This document shows, piece by piece, positions 22,640 through 30,399 of a DNA stretch of 34,447 bases. Source of the stretch: Candidatus Staskawiczbacteria bacterium (lineage in GTDB: Bacteria > Patescibacteriota > Minisyncoccia > Minisyncoccales > Staskawiczbacteraceae); assembly GCA_026395175.1 (NCBI GenBank), contig JAPLZF010000018.1, positions 1 through 34,447 on the forward strand. Direction: 5' to 3'. A model generated the notes under the pieces. The model saw only the letters and a list, made by a program, of their open reading frames with translations. It searched no databases and was not told the DNA's origin. The translations under genes were made by a program, and so were the position numbers. Numbering within the stretch: position 1 is the stretch's first letter; every line of letters begins with the position of its first letter.

Positions 22640-23578
22640 ATGATTTCTCTTCCATTGCCTCCAAAAGTAATACAAAAGAAAAAAAACCAAGCGGTTTTTG
22701 AAGTTGAAGGATTGTACCCGGGATATGGTGTTACTATTGGAAACTCTTTGAGAAGAGTTTTATTGTCATCTTTGCAGGGAGCAGCTGTAACAGAAGTTAA
22801 AATAAAAGGAGCTCCGCACGAATTTTCAACAATGTCCGGAGTTTTGGAAGACACCATAATGATACTTTTGAATATTAAAAATTTACGATTTAAAATTTTT
22901 GAAGGAGAGTCTCAAAAAGTAATTTTAAAAGTGAAAGGAGAAAAAGAAGTGACGGGAGCAGATTTTAAATGCCCTTCACAAATAAAGCTGGTAAATCCTG
23001 AATTGCACATAGCCACAATTACAGATAAAAAAACAGAATTGGAAATTGAATTGACCATTGAAAGGGGAATTGGGTATGTGCCAAAAGATTCAGTTAAAAA
23101 AGGAAAAGCAGAAATTGGAGCCATTGCAGTTGATGCAATTTTTACTCCAATAAGAAATGTGAATTTTCAGGTTGAGAATATGCGCGTTGGCGATAGGACA
23201 GATTTTGACAGACTAAGCCTGGAAATTGAAACAGACGGAACAATTACTCCGGAAGAAGCATTTTTTGAAGCTTGCGATATTTTGATTAAGCATTTCAATA
23301 TTATATTTCAGGGAAAAGCCGGCGATGAAAAAGAGGAAGCTGTGGTTTCTGAAGAATCAGAAGGAGAAGCCGATGTTACAAAATTAGTAGTTGAAGATTT
23401 GAAGCTGACAGGCAGAACGCTTAACGCATTGGTGAATAACGGAATAAAAACTGTTGGAGGAGTTATAAAGAAATCTGAAAAAGGATTGGCTGAGCTGGAC
23501 GGAATGGGAGATAAAGCAATTTCAGAAATAAAGAGAAAAATTAAGAAACTTGGATTAGAGTTAAAATCTGACGAGTAA
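22640..23578 (+). CDS. rpoA: RNA polymerase alpha subunit
   Basis: 312 residues, with both domains. The N-terminal dimerisation domain contains EGLYPGYGVTIGNSLRRVLL and ERGIGYVPKD; an acidic linker (about 230-250, EEAVVSEESEGEAD) leads to the C-terminal domain with the helix-hairpin-helix region KLTGRTLNALVNNGIKTVGG and LAELDGMGDKAISEIKRK. The CTD contacts UP elements and activators. An AT-rich spacer precedes the ATG. Normal length. Confidence 0.97.
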   Translation: MISLPLPPKVIQKKKNQAVFEVEGLYPGYGVTIGNSLRRVLLSSLQGAAVTEVKIKGAPHEFSTMSGVLEDTIMILLNIKNLRFKIFEGESQKVILKVKGEKEVTGADFKCPSQIKLVNPELHIATITDKKTELEIELTIERGIGYVPKDSVKKGKAEIGAIAVDAIFTPIRNVNFQVENMRVGDRTDFDRLSLEIETDGTITPEEAFFEACDILIKHFNIIFQGKAGDEKEEAVVSEESEGEADVTKLVVEDLKLTGRTLNALVNNGIKTVGGVIKKSEKGLAELDGMGDKAISEIKRKIKKLGLELKSDE

Positions 23579-23591
23579 TTTATTAATGTAT

Positions 23592-23641
23592 ACCCTTCGC
23601 CTGCGGGCTCAGGGTGATTTATTCACTTCGTTCATAAATCA
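23592..23641 (+). repeat. Hairpin elements upstream of rplQ (family member 3)
   Basis: ACCCT - TC - GCC TGCG GGC - TC - AGGGT type hairpin (23592-23615), then TGATTTAT / ATAAATCA (23615-23622 with 23634-23641), whose last base is the A of the rplQ ATG. A start codon at the edge of a stem could tune initiation. Confidence 0.75.
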
Positions 23642-23991
23642 TGAGAAAGAAAAATCAAGGCACAAAATTTTCAAGGAAGATTGGACCAAGGAAAGCGCTG
23701 TTGCGAGTGCTGGTTAATAATTTTTTCTTACACGAAAAAATAAAAACAACCGAAGCCAAGGCAAAAACATTGAGGTCTATTGCTGAAAAAATGATTACAA
23801 AAGCTAAAAATATTGATTTGGCAAACCGCAGATTGCTGGCAAGAGATTTGACTCCAAATATGACAAAAAAAATAATTGAGGAAATTGCTCCAATGTATAA
23901 GGACAGGCAGGGCGGATATACAAGAATTATAAAACTTGGCCCGCGCCATTCAGACTCGGCAAAAATGGTAATTATAGAATTAGTGAAATAG
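23641..23991 (+). CDS. rplQ: Ribosomal protein L17
   Basis: 116 residues, normal. MRKKNQGTKFSRKIGPRKAL, NFFLHEKIKTTEAKAKTLR and the end GGYTRIIKLGPRHSDSAKM are diagnostic. L17 lies near the exit tunnel. The ATG overlaps the end of a hairpin stem. Four bases to rplM. Confidence 0.96.
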   Translation: MRKKNQGTKFSRKIGPRKALLRVLVNNFFLHEKIKTTEAKAKTLRSIAEKMITKAKNIDLANRRLLARDLTPNMTKKIIEEIAPMYKDRQGGYTRIIKLGPRHSDSAKMVIIELVK

Positions 23992-23995
23992 AATT

Positions 23996-24361
23996 ATGCC
24001 AAAAGAACAAATTCAACGAAAAATTATTTCAGTAGATGCAGCCGACAAATCTTTGGGAAGATTGGCTGTTGAGGTGGCTGTTTTGTTGCGAGGAAAAAAC
24101 AAGGCAGATTTTGTTCCTTATAAAGATGTGGGGGACACTGTTTTAGTAAAAAATATTGATAAAATGAAATTTACCGGAAAAAAATTAGAACAAAAGAATT
24201 ATTTTAGGTTTACAGGGTATTTGGGAAATATGAAAGAAACTTCTTTGAAAGAATATTTAATAAAGAAAGGGCCAAAAGAAGTTTTGAGAACAGCTGTTAT
24301 GGGAATGCTTTGTAAAAATAAATTGAGGGCGAAACAAATTAAAAGATTAAGATTTGAATAA
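23996..24361 (+). CDS. rplM: Ribosomal protein L13 (short C-terminus)
   Basis: 121 residues against ~142 in E. coli. The core is present: DAADKSLGRLAVEVAVLLRG, the NIDKMKFTGKKLEQKNYFR segment and KKGPKEVLRTAVMGMLCKNK. The C-terminal tail after the KRLRF segment is shorter than usual. L13 is an early assembly protein. The order rplQ-rplM-rpsI is common. Confidence 0.95.
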   Translation: MPKEQIQRKIISVDAADKSLGRLAVEVAVLLRGKNKADFVPYKDVGDTVLVKNIDKMKFTGKKLEQKNYFRFTGYLGNMKETSLKEYLIKKGPKEVLRTAVMGMLCKNKLRAKQIKRLRFE

Positions 24362-24362
24362 T

Positions 24363-24929
24363 ATGCCAGTAAAAAAGGTAATTAAAAAGGAAAAAGAAAT
24401 AGAAAAAAAGGATGCAATAGAGGAAGTAAAAATTCCTGTTGTTGCTGTGGAAAATGAAATTGATTTGGTTGATGATATGGGCGACGACGACATTTCAATG
24501 GAGATTGCAAAAACAATACGGGAAACAGCCGGCAAGCCCGACCGCTATCTTGAAGCAATTGGCAGAAGGAAAACATCAGTTGCCCGTGTGAGACTTTTTA
24601 CAAAAGGAGATAAAGAATTTATTGTAAATAACAAGCCATACCAGACATATTTTCAAACCGTGGAAGACCAGGAATCAGCTGTTGCTTCGATGAAGAAAAT
24701 GAAATGCTTGGATAAGTTTAGAATAACAGTGGTGGTGAAAGGAGGAGGCCACAGGGCTCAGGCAGAGGCAATAAGGCATGGAACAGCCAGAGTATTGGTG
24801 GATTTTAATGTAAACTTTAGAAAACGATTAAGAAAAGCAGGATTTTTAACAAGAGACCCAAGAATGCGAGAAAGAAAGAAATTCGGTTTGCGCAGAGCGC
24901 GTCGCGCGCCTCAGTGGGCTAAAAGATAA
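24363..24929 (+). CDS. rpsI: Ribosomal protein S9 with long acidic N-terminal extension
   Basis: 188 residues, ~60 more than usual. The extension (1-60) is first lysine-rich, then acidic (IDLVDDMGDDDISMEI). The S9 core begins RYLEAIGRRKTSVARVRLF and ends with the tail KKFGLRRARRAPQWAKR, whose last residues contact the P-site tRNA anticodon. A TTG nine bases upstream could add three residues, but the ATG at 24363 is preferred. A strong terminator follows, closing the operon. Confidence 0.95.
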   Translation: MPVKKVIKKEKEIEKKDAIEEVKIPVVAVENEIDLVDDMGDDDISMEIAKTIRETAGKPDRYLEAIGRRKTSVARVRLFTKGDKEFIVNNKPYQTYFQTVEDQESAVASMKKMKCLDKFRITVVVKGGGHRAQAEAIRHGTARVLVDFNVNFRKRLRKAGFLTRDPRMRERKKFGLRRARRAPQWAKR

Positions 24930-24936
24930 AGATTTC

Positions 24937-24963
24937 AAAAAGCCGTCGAAAGACGGCTTTTTT
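24937..24963 (+). terminator. Intrinsic terminator after rpsI
   Basis: AAGCCGTC - GAAA - GACGGCTT with A-run before and T-run after: a classic GNRA-capped terminator. Confidence 0.95.
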
Positions 24964-24967
24964 GATG

Positions 24968-24995
24968 TTGACATAATGTATATTATCGTTAATAT
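24968..24995 (+). promoter_or_regulatory. Promoter of purL cassette
   Basis: TTGACA, a 16-base spacer, TAATAT (24990-24995). The leader to the purL ATG is about 135 bases and has no other gene. It contains an imperfect TTCAAC / GTTTGAA pairing near 25070-25087; no known riboswitch was recognised. Confidence 0.75.
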
Positions 24996-25138
24996 GAATA
25001 ATTACGTGCACCTTTACAATCTGCAGTGAAGAAAGACAAAAAAATAACAACCTAGGACAGTTGGATTTCAACTTCGTCGAGGTTTGAATATATATTGGGA
25101 AGTATCGAACAACAACCATCAAGGAAAGAGAGGTCAAC

Positions 25139-28100
25139 ATGATAGCACGCATACTTAGGAATTTTGGTTCGCATGAAGTTCGTTTTTATATCGAGGCGAT
25201 GTCGGCAATGACCGCGGAAGAGCTTGAAATGGTCCGCTGGGTAATTGCCGAAACCTTCGAACCGCTTTTGACGAGAACTGACACGTTTCCCATCAATGGC
25301 TCAACAGTAGAAATCGGTCCACGCATCAACGTGGAAACTCCCGTCTCGACCAACGCGGTAGCGATTTGTCGTGCAATGATGGGGTCAAACAAAGTGATGC
25401 GAGTCGAGTGTTCACGATTGTGCTTGGTGAACCCGTTGATGAGCGTCACGCGAGAAAGGATTCTCGCAGAACATCTGGACGTGATGACGCAGGCTGTCTA
25501 TCCAGAAGAAGGCATCACGAGTTTCGAGTTGGATGTGAAACCTGCGGAGGTGCAGTTTCTCCCGGTTCTCGAACAAGGAGAAGAAGCAATCCGTCAGGCT
25601 AACAAATTACTCGGACTCGGAATGGACGAATGGGACGTGGACTATTACACGAGACTCTTCCGACGATACGGACGAGACCCAACCGACGTGGAATTGTTCC
25701 AGATTGGCAACGCCAACTCGGAACACTCGCGTCACTGGTACTTCAAGGGCAAGCAAGTGATTGACGGTGTGGAGATGCCCGAATGCTTACTCGATATTGT
25801 TCGGTCACCGCTTAGAGCGGTTTCAGGGCAAAACGCAAGTGTTCTGGCTTTCGGCGACAACGTTGGCGCGCTCCATGGTTTCAGAGTGCCGGTTTTTGTA
25901 CCGGCTGAACCATGGAAACCTTCGCCGTTCAAAATCGTGTGGAGAACTCTCCACCCGACAGCGACTGCGGAAACGCACAATCACCCAACCCTTATCTGCC
26001 CCTATCCGGGTGCAGTGACAGGAGCGGGCGGTCGTGAGCGCGACAATCGTGCCGGTGGACGTGGGTCAGCAACAGGATTTGCTGTGGCAGGATACTGCAT
26101 CGGCAATCTGTTTATTCCCGGCTACAAAATCCCTGGTGAAGTCGTTGGTGGCGAAGCGAACGAAAAGCACGCAACGCCCCTTCGAATTCTCATCGAAGGA
26201 AGCAACGGAGTATCGGATTACGGAAATCAATATGGCGAACCGCTCGGATGCGGTTTTACCAGAGCGTTCTGCCAAGTAGTTTCTGGCGAGAGACGCGAAT
26301 TCCGCAAGCCCGTGCTGTACAGCGGAGGTGTTGGATATATCGACGATGCGCATACGGAAAAGCGTACCCCTGAAAAAGGAATGCTTATCGTGGCCATCGG
26401 AGGTCCGGCATACGCCATCGGCGAAGGCGGCGGAGCAGCGTCTAGCATGGTTCAAGGACAGAACGACGCTGGTCTGGATTACAAGTCGGTCCAACGAGGA
26501 AACGGCGAGATGGGAAACAAGACCGGTCGTGTTATTCAGGTGTGTCTGGAAATGGGAGATGAAAACCCCATTGAAAGCATTCATGATCAAGGCGCGGGCG
26601 GTCCGAGCAACGTTCTTACGGAACTCATGGAAACCATCGGTGGAGAGGTGGATATTCGTCAGATTGTCCTTGGTGACAAGACGATGTCCGTACTTTCCAT
26701 TTGGAGTGCCGAATATCAGGAACGATACGGCCTGCTGATCAGGACGGAAATGCTGTGGTTGTTCCAGAGCATCTGCGAACGTGAACGTGTGAACTGCGAA
26801 GTGTTGGGAGAAATCACCGGTGACGGTCACGTCACAGTGATTGATTCGTCAAACAACACAATGCCTGTTCATCTCGATTTGCGGGATATTCTGGGAAAGC
26901 TCCCGCAAAAAACATTCGCGTCCGACCATTTGCCACGGAACTTCGACCCGCCTGTGTTGCCGAGAGATCTTACGATCCGAAAGGCGATCGAGATAACTCT
27001 GCAACAATTGTCGGCAGGTTCCAAAGGCTTCTTGGTGCACAAAGTGGATCGCAGTGTTGGCGGACTGGTTGTACAACAGCCGTGTTGCGGTGTAAGCCAA
27101 GTGCCGATTGCGAATGTTGCAGTTCGTGCCGACAGCTATTTCGGTTTGACCGGCGTAGCCTCGGCGGTTGGCGAACAACCGTTGAAAATGTTGATCGATC
27201 CGAAAGCGGGTGGACGCATGGCCGTCGGAGAAATGGTTACCAACCTGATGTCTGCGGGTGGAATCGATCTCGGCAAGGTTCGTTGTCGCGCCAATTGGAT
27301 GTGCCCGGCAAAGCTCCCTGGCGAGGGTGCTCTTCTCTACGATGCAGCGCAAGCCATGCGAGATACGATGATCAAGCTGGGCATTGCGCCCGACGGAGGA
27401 AAAGATAGCCTCTCAATGGCGGCAACGGTTGGTGGAAAACTGGTGAAAGCGCCCGGCGAGTTGGTAATTCTTGGCTACGCCTCGATGCCCAACATTACAA
27501 AGGTGTTGACACCCGACATCAAAGCTCCCGGGAAAAGTTGTCTGGGTTTGATTGATCTTGGTTTGGGAAAGAATCGCATCGGCGGTTCAGCACTGCTCCA
27601 AGCTCTCAACCAGCTCGGGAACGAAACACCGGATTACGATCCTGAATTGCTCAAAGCGACGTGGCGTGCCATACAAATCCTTCACGATTGCGGGGTAATA
27701 CTTTCGCTTCATGACAGAAGCGACGGTGGCCTCGCAACAACCGTGATCGAAATGTGTCTCGGCGGAAACTGCGGTGCGAATCTCGTTGATGTAAGTGCCG
27801 ATCTGTCGGCTCTCTTTTCGGAAGAGCTCGGTCTTGTCATTGAATATCTTCCGGAAGACGAGGATTTGATTCGACGGGTTTTGAAAAAAGAAGGTGTTCC
27901 TTTCACAGCGGGAATCGGCACAACGACATCTGGCCGTTTTCCACAAGTGTTTGGGATCAACCTTCCCACGCTTCGTCAGTGGTGGGAAGCCACCAGCCAT
28001 CAGTTGGAAAAACTCCAAACGGAAAACGGAGTGGCCGATGAAGCGTTCGCGGGCTACGAAGTCGTTCACGAACCGGCGTACGAACTCAGTTTTACGCCAA

Positions 28101-28927
28101 GCGTGGTGACCGTGAACAACGGCGACTTCTGTCCGAAAGTGGCAATACTGCGCGAGGAAGGATCCAATGGCGATCGAGAAATGTCAGCCGCATTCTACAT
28201 GGCTGGATTGGATCCGTACGACGTCGCGATGAGCGACCTTTTGGCTGGACGAATCACTTTGGAGCAATTCCAAGGTCTTGTCGCGGTCGGAGGTTTCTCA
28301 TTTATGGACGTGTTCGACAGCGCCAAAGGCTGGGCGGGAGTTGTTAAGTTCAACCAGAGACTCAGGGAGATGTTCGATCAGTTTTACGCACGGCAGGACA
28401 CTTTCTCTCTGGGAGTCTGCAACGGATGTCAATGGATGGCACTGCTCGGATGGGTGCCGTTCAAAGGGTTGGACGAAGTTATCCAACCGCGATTCATCCG
28501 CAACCGTTCCAGGAAGTTTGAGTCGTACTGGGTCCAAGTGAAGATTCAACCAAGTCCGTCGGTTTTATTGGCGGGCATGGAAGGATCAATACTCGGCATT
28601 CACGTTGCTCACGGCGAAGGTCAGGTGAAGTTTCCTGATTTGAAAACGCTGGATGCGGTTCGGAAAGGAAATCTGGCGCCTGTCGTCTATGTGGATTCGG
28701 ATGGCAACCCGACCGAGGTGTATCCGCTCAATCCGAACGGATCTGCCGGCGGAATCGCTGCACTCTGTTCACCCGATGGACGACATCTCGCAATGATGCC
28801 TCACCCCGAGCGCGCCTTTCTTCCGTGGCAGTGCCACTACTGGCCTCAGGAATGGTCCAAATATCAGGGTTCGCCTTGGTTGCGGATGTTCCAGAACGCC
28901 CGTACGTGGTGTCTGCAATCCAAATAA
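25139..28927 (+). CDS. purL: Phosphoribosylformylglycinamidine synthase, large single-chain type
   Basis: 1262 residues, close to the ~1290 of E. coli-type enzymes. It converts FGAR + glutamine + ATP to FGAM. Visible in order: an N-terminal PurS-like region with VEIGPRINVETPVSTNAVAI (~55-75); the NANSEHSRHWYF signature (~195-206); the ATP site region ATAETHNHPT; a second synthase half with GKDSLSMAA; and a C-terminal glutamine amidotransferase domain with the nucleophile in GVCNGCQWMALLGW, HVAHGEGQV and the terminal MPHPERAF. All catalytic motifs appear intact. The gene is GC-rich, with CGN arginines and a GAGAGGT Shine-Dalgarno five bases from the ATG, unlike rpsI upstream. It has its own promoter and terminator, so it was probably transferred horizontally. 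Confidence 0.95.
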   Translation: MIARILRNFGSHEVRFYIEAMSAMTAEELEMVRWVIAETFEPLLTRTDTFPINGSTVEIGPRINVETPVSTNAVAICRAMMGSNKVMRVECSRLCLVNPLMSVTRERILAEHLDVMTQAVYPEEGITSFELDVKPAEVQFLPVLEQGEEAIRQANKLLGLGMDEWDVDYYTRLFRRYGRDPTDVELFQIGNANSEHSRHWYFKGKQVIDGVEMPECLLDIVRSPLRAVSGQNASVLAFGDNVGALHGFRVPVFVPAEPWKPSPFKIVWRTLHPTATAETHNHPTLICPYPGAVTGAGGRERDNRAGGRGSATGFAVAGYCIGNLFIPGYKIPGEVVGGEANEKHATPLRILIEGSNGVSDYGNQYGEPLGCGFTRAFCQVVSGERREFRKPVLYSGGVGYIDDAHTEKRTPEKGMLIVAIGGPAYAIGEGGGAASSMVQGQNDAGLDYKSVQRGNGEMGNKTGRVIQVCLEMGDENPIESIHDQGAGGPSNVLTELMETIGGEVDIRQIVLGDKTMSVLSIWSAEYQERYGLLIRTEMLWLFQSICERERVNCEVLGEITGDGHVTVIDSSNNTMPVHLDLRDILGKLPQKTFASDHLPRNFDPPVLPRDLTIRKAIEITLQQLSAGSKGFLVHKVDRSVGGLVVQQPCCGVSQVPIANVAVRADSYFGLTGVASAVGEQPLKMLIDPKAGGRMAVGEMVTNLMSAGGIDLGKVRCRANWMCPAKLPGEGALLYDAAQAMRDTMIKLGIAPDGGKDSLSMAATVGGKLVKAPGELVILGYASMPNITKVLTPDIKAPGKSCLGLIDLGLGKNRIGGSALLQALNQLGNETPDYDPELLKATWRAIQILHDCGVILSLHDRSDGGLATTVIEMCLGGNCGANLVDVSADLSALFSEELGLVIEYLPEDEDLIRRVLKKEGVPFTAGIGTTTSGRFPQVFGINLPTLRQWWEATSHQLEKLQTENGVADEAFAGYEVVHEPAYELSFTPSVVTVNNGDFCPKVAILREEGSNGDREMSAAFYMAGLDPYDVAMSDLLAGRITLEQFQGLVAVGGFSFMDVFDSAKGWAGVVKFNQRLREMFDQFYARQDTFSLGVCNGCQWMALLGWVPFKGLDEVIQPRFIRNRSRKFESYWVQVKIQPSPSVLLAGMEGSILGIHVAHGEGQVKFPDLKTLDAVRKGNLAPVVYVDSDGNPTEVYPLNPNGSAGGIAALCSPDGRHLAMMPHPERAFLPWQCHYWPQEWSKYQGSPWLRMFQNARTWCLQSK

Positions 28928-28957
28928 AAGTTCTCGCATCGGCGAGAGCGATGCTAT

Positions 28958-28997
28958 GCTACCGTGTATGCAGTTTTTGCACGGTAGCTCTTTTTTT
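28958..28997 (+). terminator. Intrinsic terminator after purL
   Basis: GCTACCGTG ... CACGGTAGC, a nine-base perfect stem with a 13-base loop, then TC and seven T. Confidence 0.92.
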
Positions 28998-29016
28998 GTA
29001 TTTTATTTTATCAGAA

Positions 29017-29044
29017 TTGACAATTTGTTATAAACTGGTAAAGT
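29017..29044 (+). promoter_or_regulatory. Promoter of purM cassette
   Basis: TTGACA (29017-29022), a 16-base spacer, TAAAGT (29039-29044), followed by TATCTCAG. The same -10/start region (TGGTAAAGTTAT-C/A-TCAG) and the same spacing occur before 32543. Confidence 0.75.
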
Positions 29045-29069
29045 TATCTCAGCACCTGAAAAATTTAAT

Positions 29070-29086
29070 ATCCGAATGGTTCGGAT
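29070..29086 (+). promoter_or_regulatory. Leader hairpin before purM
   Basis: ATCCGAA - TGG - TTCGGAT, perfect seven-base stem between the promoter and the GGAGG Shine-Dalgarno (29108-29112). It has no T-run, so it is not a terminator. Confidence 0.6.
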
Positions 29087-29121
29087 TGATTCAGGCGAAA
29101 CTATAGTGGAGGAGAAAAGGA

Positions 29122-30273
29122 ATGGATGGCACTGGAGGAACGAAGTATGCCGAGGATGGAGTAGACGTGGTCGAAGGAGACACATTCAGCCGATATGCTG
29201 GTGCTCTGTGTCGGTCGACTTACAAGAATTCTCGGTACGTGGAAGTGCGGGATTTTTCCAGCGGTCATTTTCGGGGTCCTCGAGGTTTCAGACTGAAGGG
29301 ACTGCCCGCAGACTGCTGGCTGGACGCAACTCCTGATGGTGATGGAACGAAAGTCATATTGGTGGACGCCGCCGGCGACTACGACAACTCGGCTTACGGC
29401 TGGATTGCGATGACCTGCGGAGATATCACGCGCTGGGGTGGAATTCCGCTTGTCCTGGTCAACAACCTGGACACAGAGAATATTGGCAAGCTCGGTGATT
29501 CGGTTAACAATGCGTTCCGCGCTATGTTAGCTAGCGCTCAACAGATTGCCAACGAAAACCAGCTTGTTCTATTCAAGGGCGAAACAGCAGAACTTCCGGG
29601 TTGCGTAACTTCGCCAAACCACGTGGCTCTCGCAAGGTATCTTTGGTCGGGAGTTTGCGTTGGCGCCTACAATCCGCGGACAATCATTACCGGCGACCAT
29701 ATTTGCGAAGGTCTGGTGGTAATGGCTCTGCGCGAACTGGGCTTTCGCAACAATGGCATCAGTTCGGCGCGCACGGCCATTATAAAACGTTTCAGATCGC
29801 TTTCTTGCCCAGAGGCGCAGGAAGCTGTTAAAAAGGCGGCAAGGCATGCTGTTCTTTACGACAGATTTATGGCAACCGCCAACGGCTGGTTCGCCAAAGA
29901 CTTCGCGCCGCTTATCCCTATGTATCTCATTGTGCATTTGACGGGTGGGGCTTTCAAGTCGAAGCTTGCTGAGGACATTCTCTTCCCGCGAGGACTCTCG
30001 GCATATCTCGACAACCTGTGGGAACCGCCTGAAATTATGCGTCAGTGTGCAGAATGGCGTAATATGGACGACGAGGAGTGCTACGAAACCTGGAATGGCG
30101 GACAAGGGGCTCTCGTGATTATCAACGCCACTGACGAAAAAAGGTTTGGCGAATTAGCGGCCAGTTTCGGCATCGAAGCGAAGAATGCCGGCAGGATCAC
30201 CAAAGAAGCCAAGCCGAACGTGGTCATCGAATCCAAATTCACCGGAAAGACAATCTTATGGTTTGCGAAGTAA
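29122..30273 (+). CDS. purM: Phosphoribosylformylglycinamidine cyclo-ligase (AIR synthase), divergent
   Basis: 383 residues, ~40 more than E. coli PurM. The next step after PurL: FGAM + ATP to AIR. Recognisable blocks: YAEDGVDVVEGDTFSR (the 'YKDAGVDIDAGN' region), ATPDGDGTKV (the 'DGVGTKL' site), the AMTCGDITRWGGIPLVLVNN strand-loop, LVLFKGETAELPG (the 'GGETAEMPG' motif), HLTGGAF and YETWNGGQGALVII. Differences from the usual family are RNNGIS in place of 'HSNG(Y/F)S' and a longer middle part. A GGAGG Shine-Dalgarno lies nine bases from the ATG. It is GC-rich with CGN codons, in its own transcription unit behind purL. Likely active, but divergent enough that a related AIRS-fold enzyme cannot be excluded. 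Confidence 0.85.
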   Translation: MDGTGGTKYAEDGVDVVEGDTFSRYAGALCRSTYKNSRYVEVRDFSSGHFRGPRGFRLKGLPADCWLDATPDGDGTKVILVDAAGDYDNSAYGWIAMTCGDITRWGGIPLVLVNNLDTENIGKLGDSVNNAFRAMLASAQQIANENQLVLFKGETAELPGCVTSPNHVALARYLWSGVCVGAYNPRTIITGDHICEGLVVMALRELGFRNNGISSARTAIIKRFRSLSCPEAQEAVKKAARHAVLYDRFMATANGWFAKDFAPLIPMYLIVHLTGGAFKSKLAEDILFPRGLSAYLDNLWEPPEIMRQCAEWRNMDDEECYETWNGGQGALVIINATDEKRFGELAASFGIEAKNAGRITKEAKPNVVIESKFTGKTILWFAK

Positions 30274-30306
30274 AGACTTCTCGAGTGTTTCTTCGTAGAT
30301 CGGTAT

Positions 30307-30340
30307 ATCCTGACGAACGTCGTTCGTTAGGATTTTTTTT
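30307..30340 (+). terminator. Intrinsic terminator after purM
   Basis: ATCCTGACGAACG - T - CGTTCGTTAGGAT (one G-T pair), then an eight-T run. Confidence 0.9.
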
Positions 30341-30362
30341 GCCTGCCTGCCGGCAGGCAGGC
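30341..30362. repeat. Perfect 22-base palindrome after the purM terminator
   Basis: GCCTGCCTGCC followed directly by its complement, no loop, very GC-rich in AT-rich flanks. It looks like a REP-type element. It lies 37 bases before the nuclease start. Confidence 0.7.
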
Positions 30363-30364
30363 TC

Positions 30365-30393
30365 TTGCTATTTTTTTATAAATAAAATAAAAT
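30365..30393 (+). promoter_or_regulatory. Possible promoter of the nuclease gene
   Basis: TTGCTA, a 17-base spacer, TAAAAT (30388-30393), seven bases before the ATG. Weak -35; offered because the gene follows a terminator and needs a promoter. Confidence 0.35.
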
Positions 30394-30399
30394 AATTCT

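Noticed and set aside
24996-25138. Purine riboswitch in the purL leader
   Set aside because: No recognisable purine or other known aptamer core was found by eye; only a weak imperfect pairing.
26066-26830. Long minus-strand frames inside purL (also 26849-27352 and 27587-28069) and purM (29569-30105)
   Set aside because: These are shadows of a GC-rich gene; the plus frames carry continuous family motifs.
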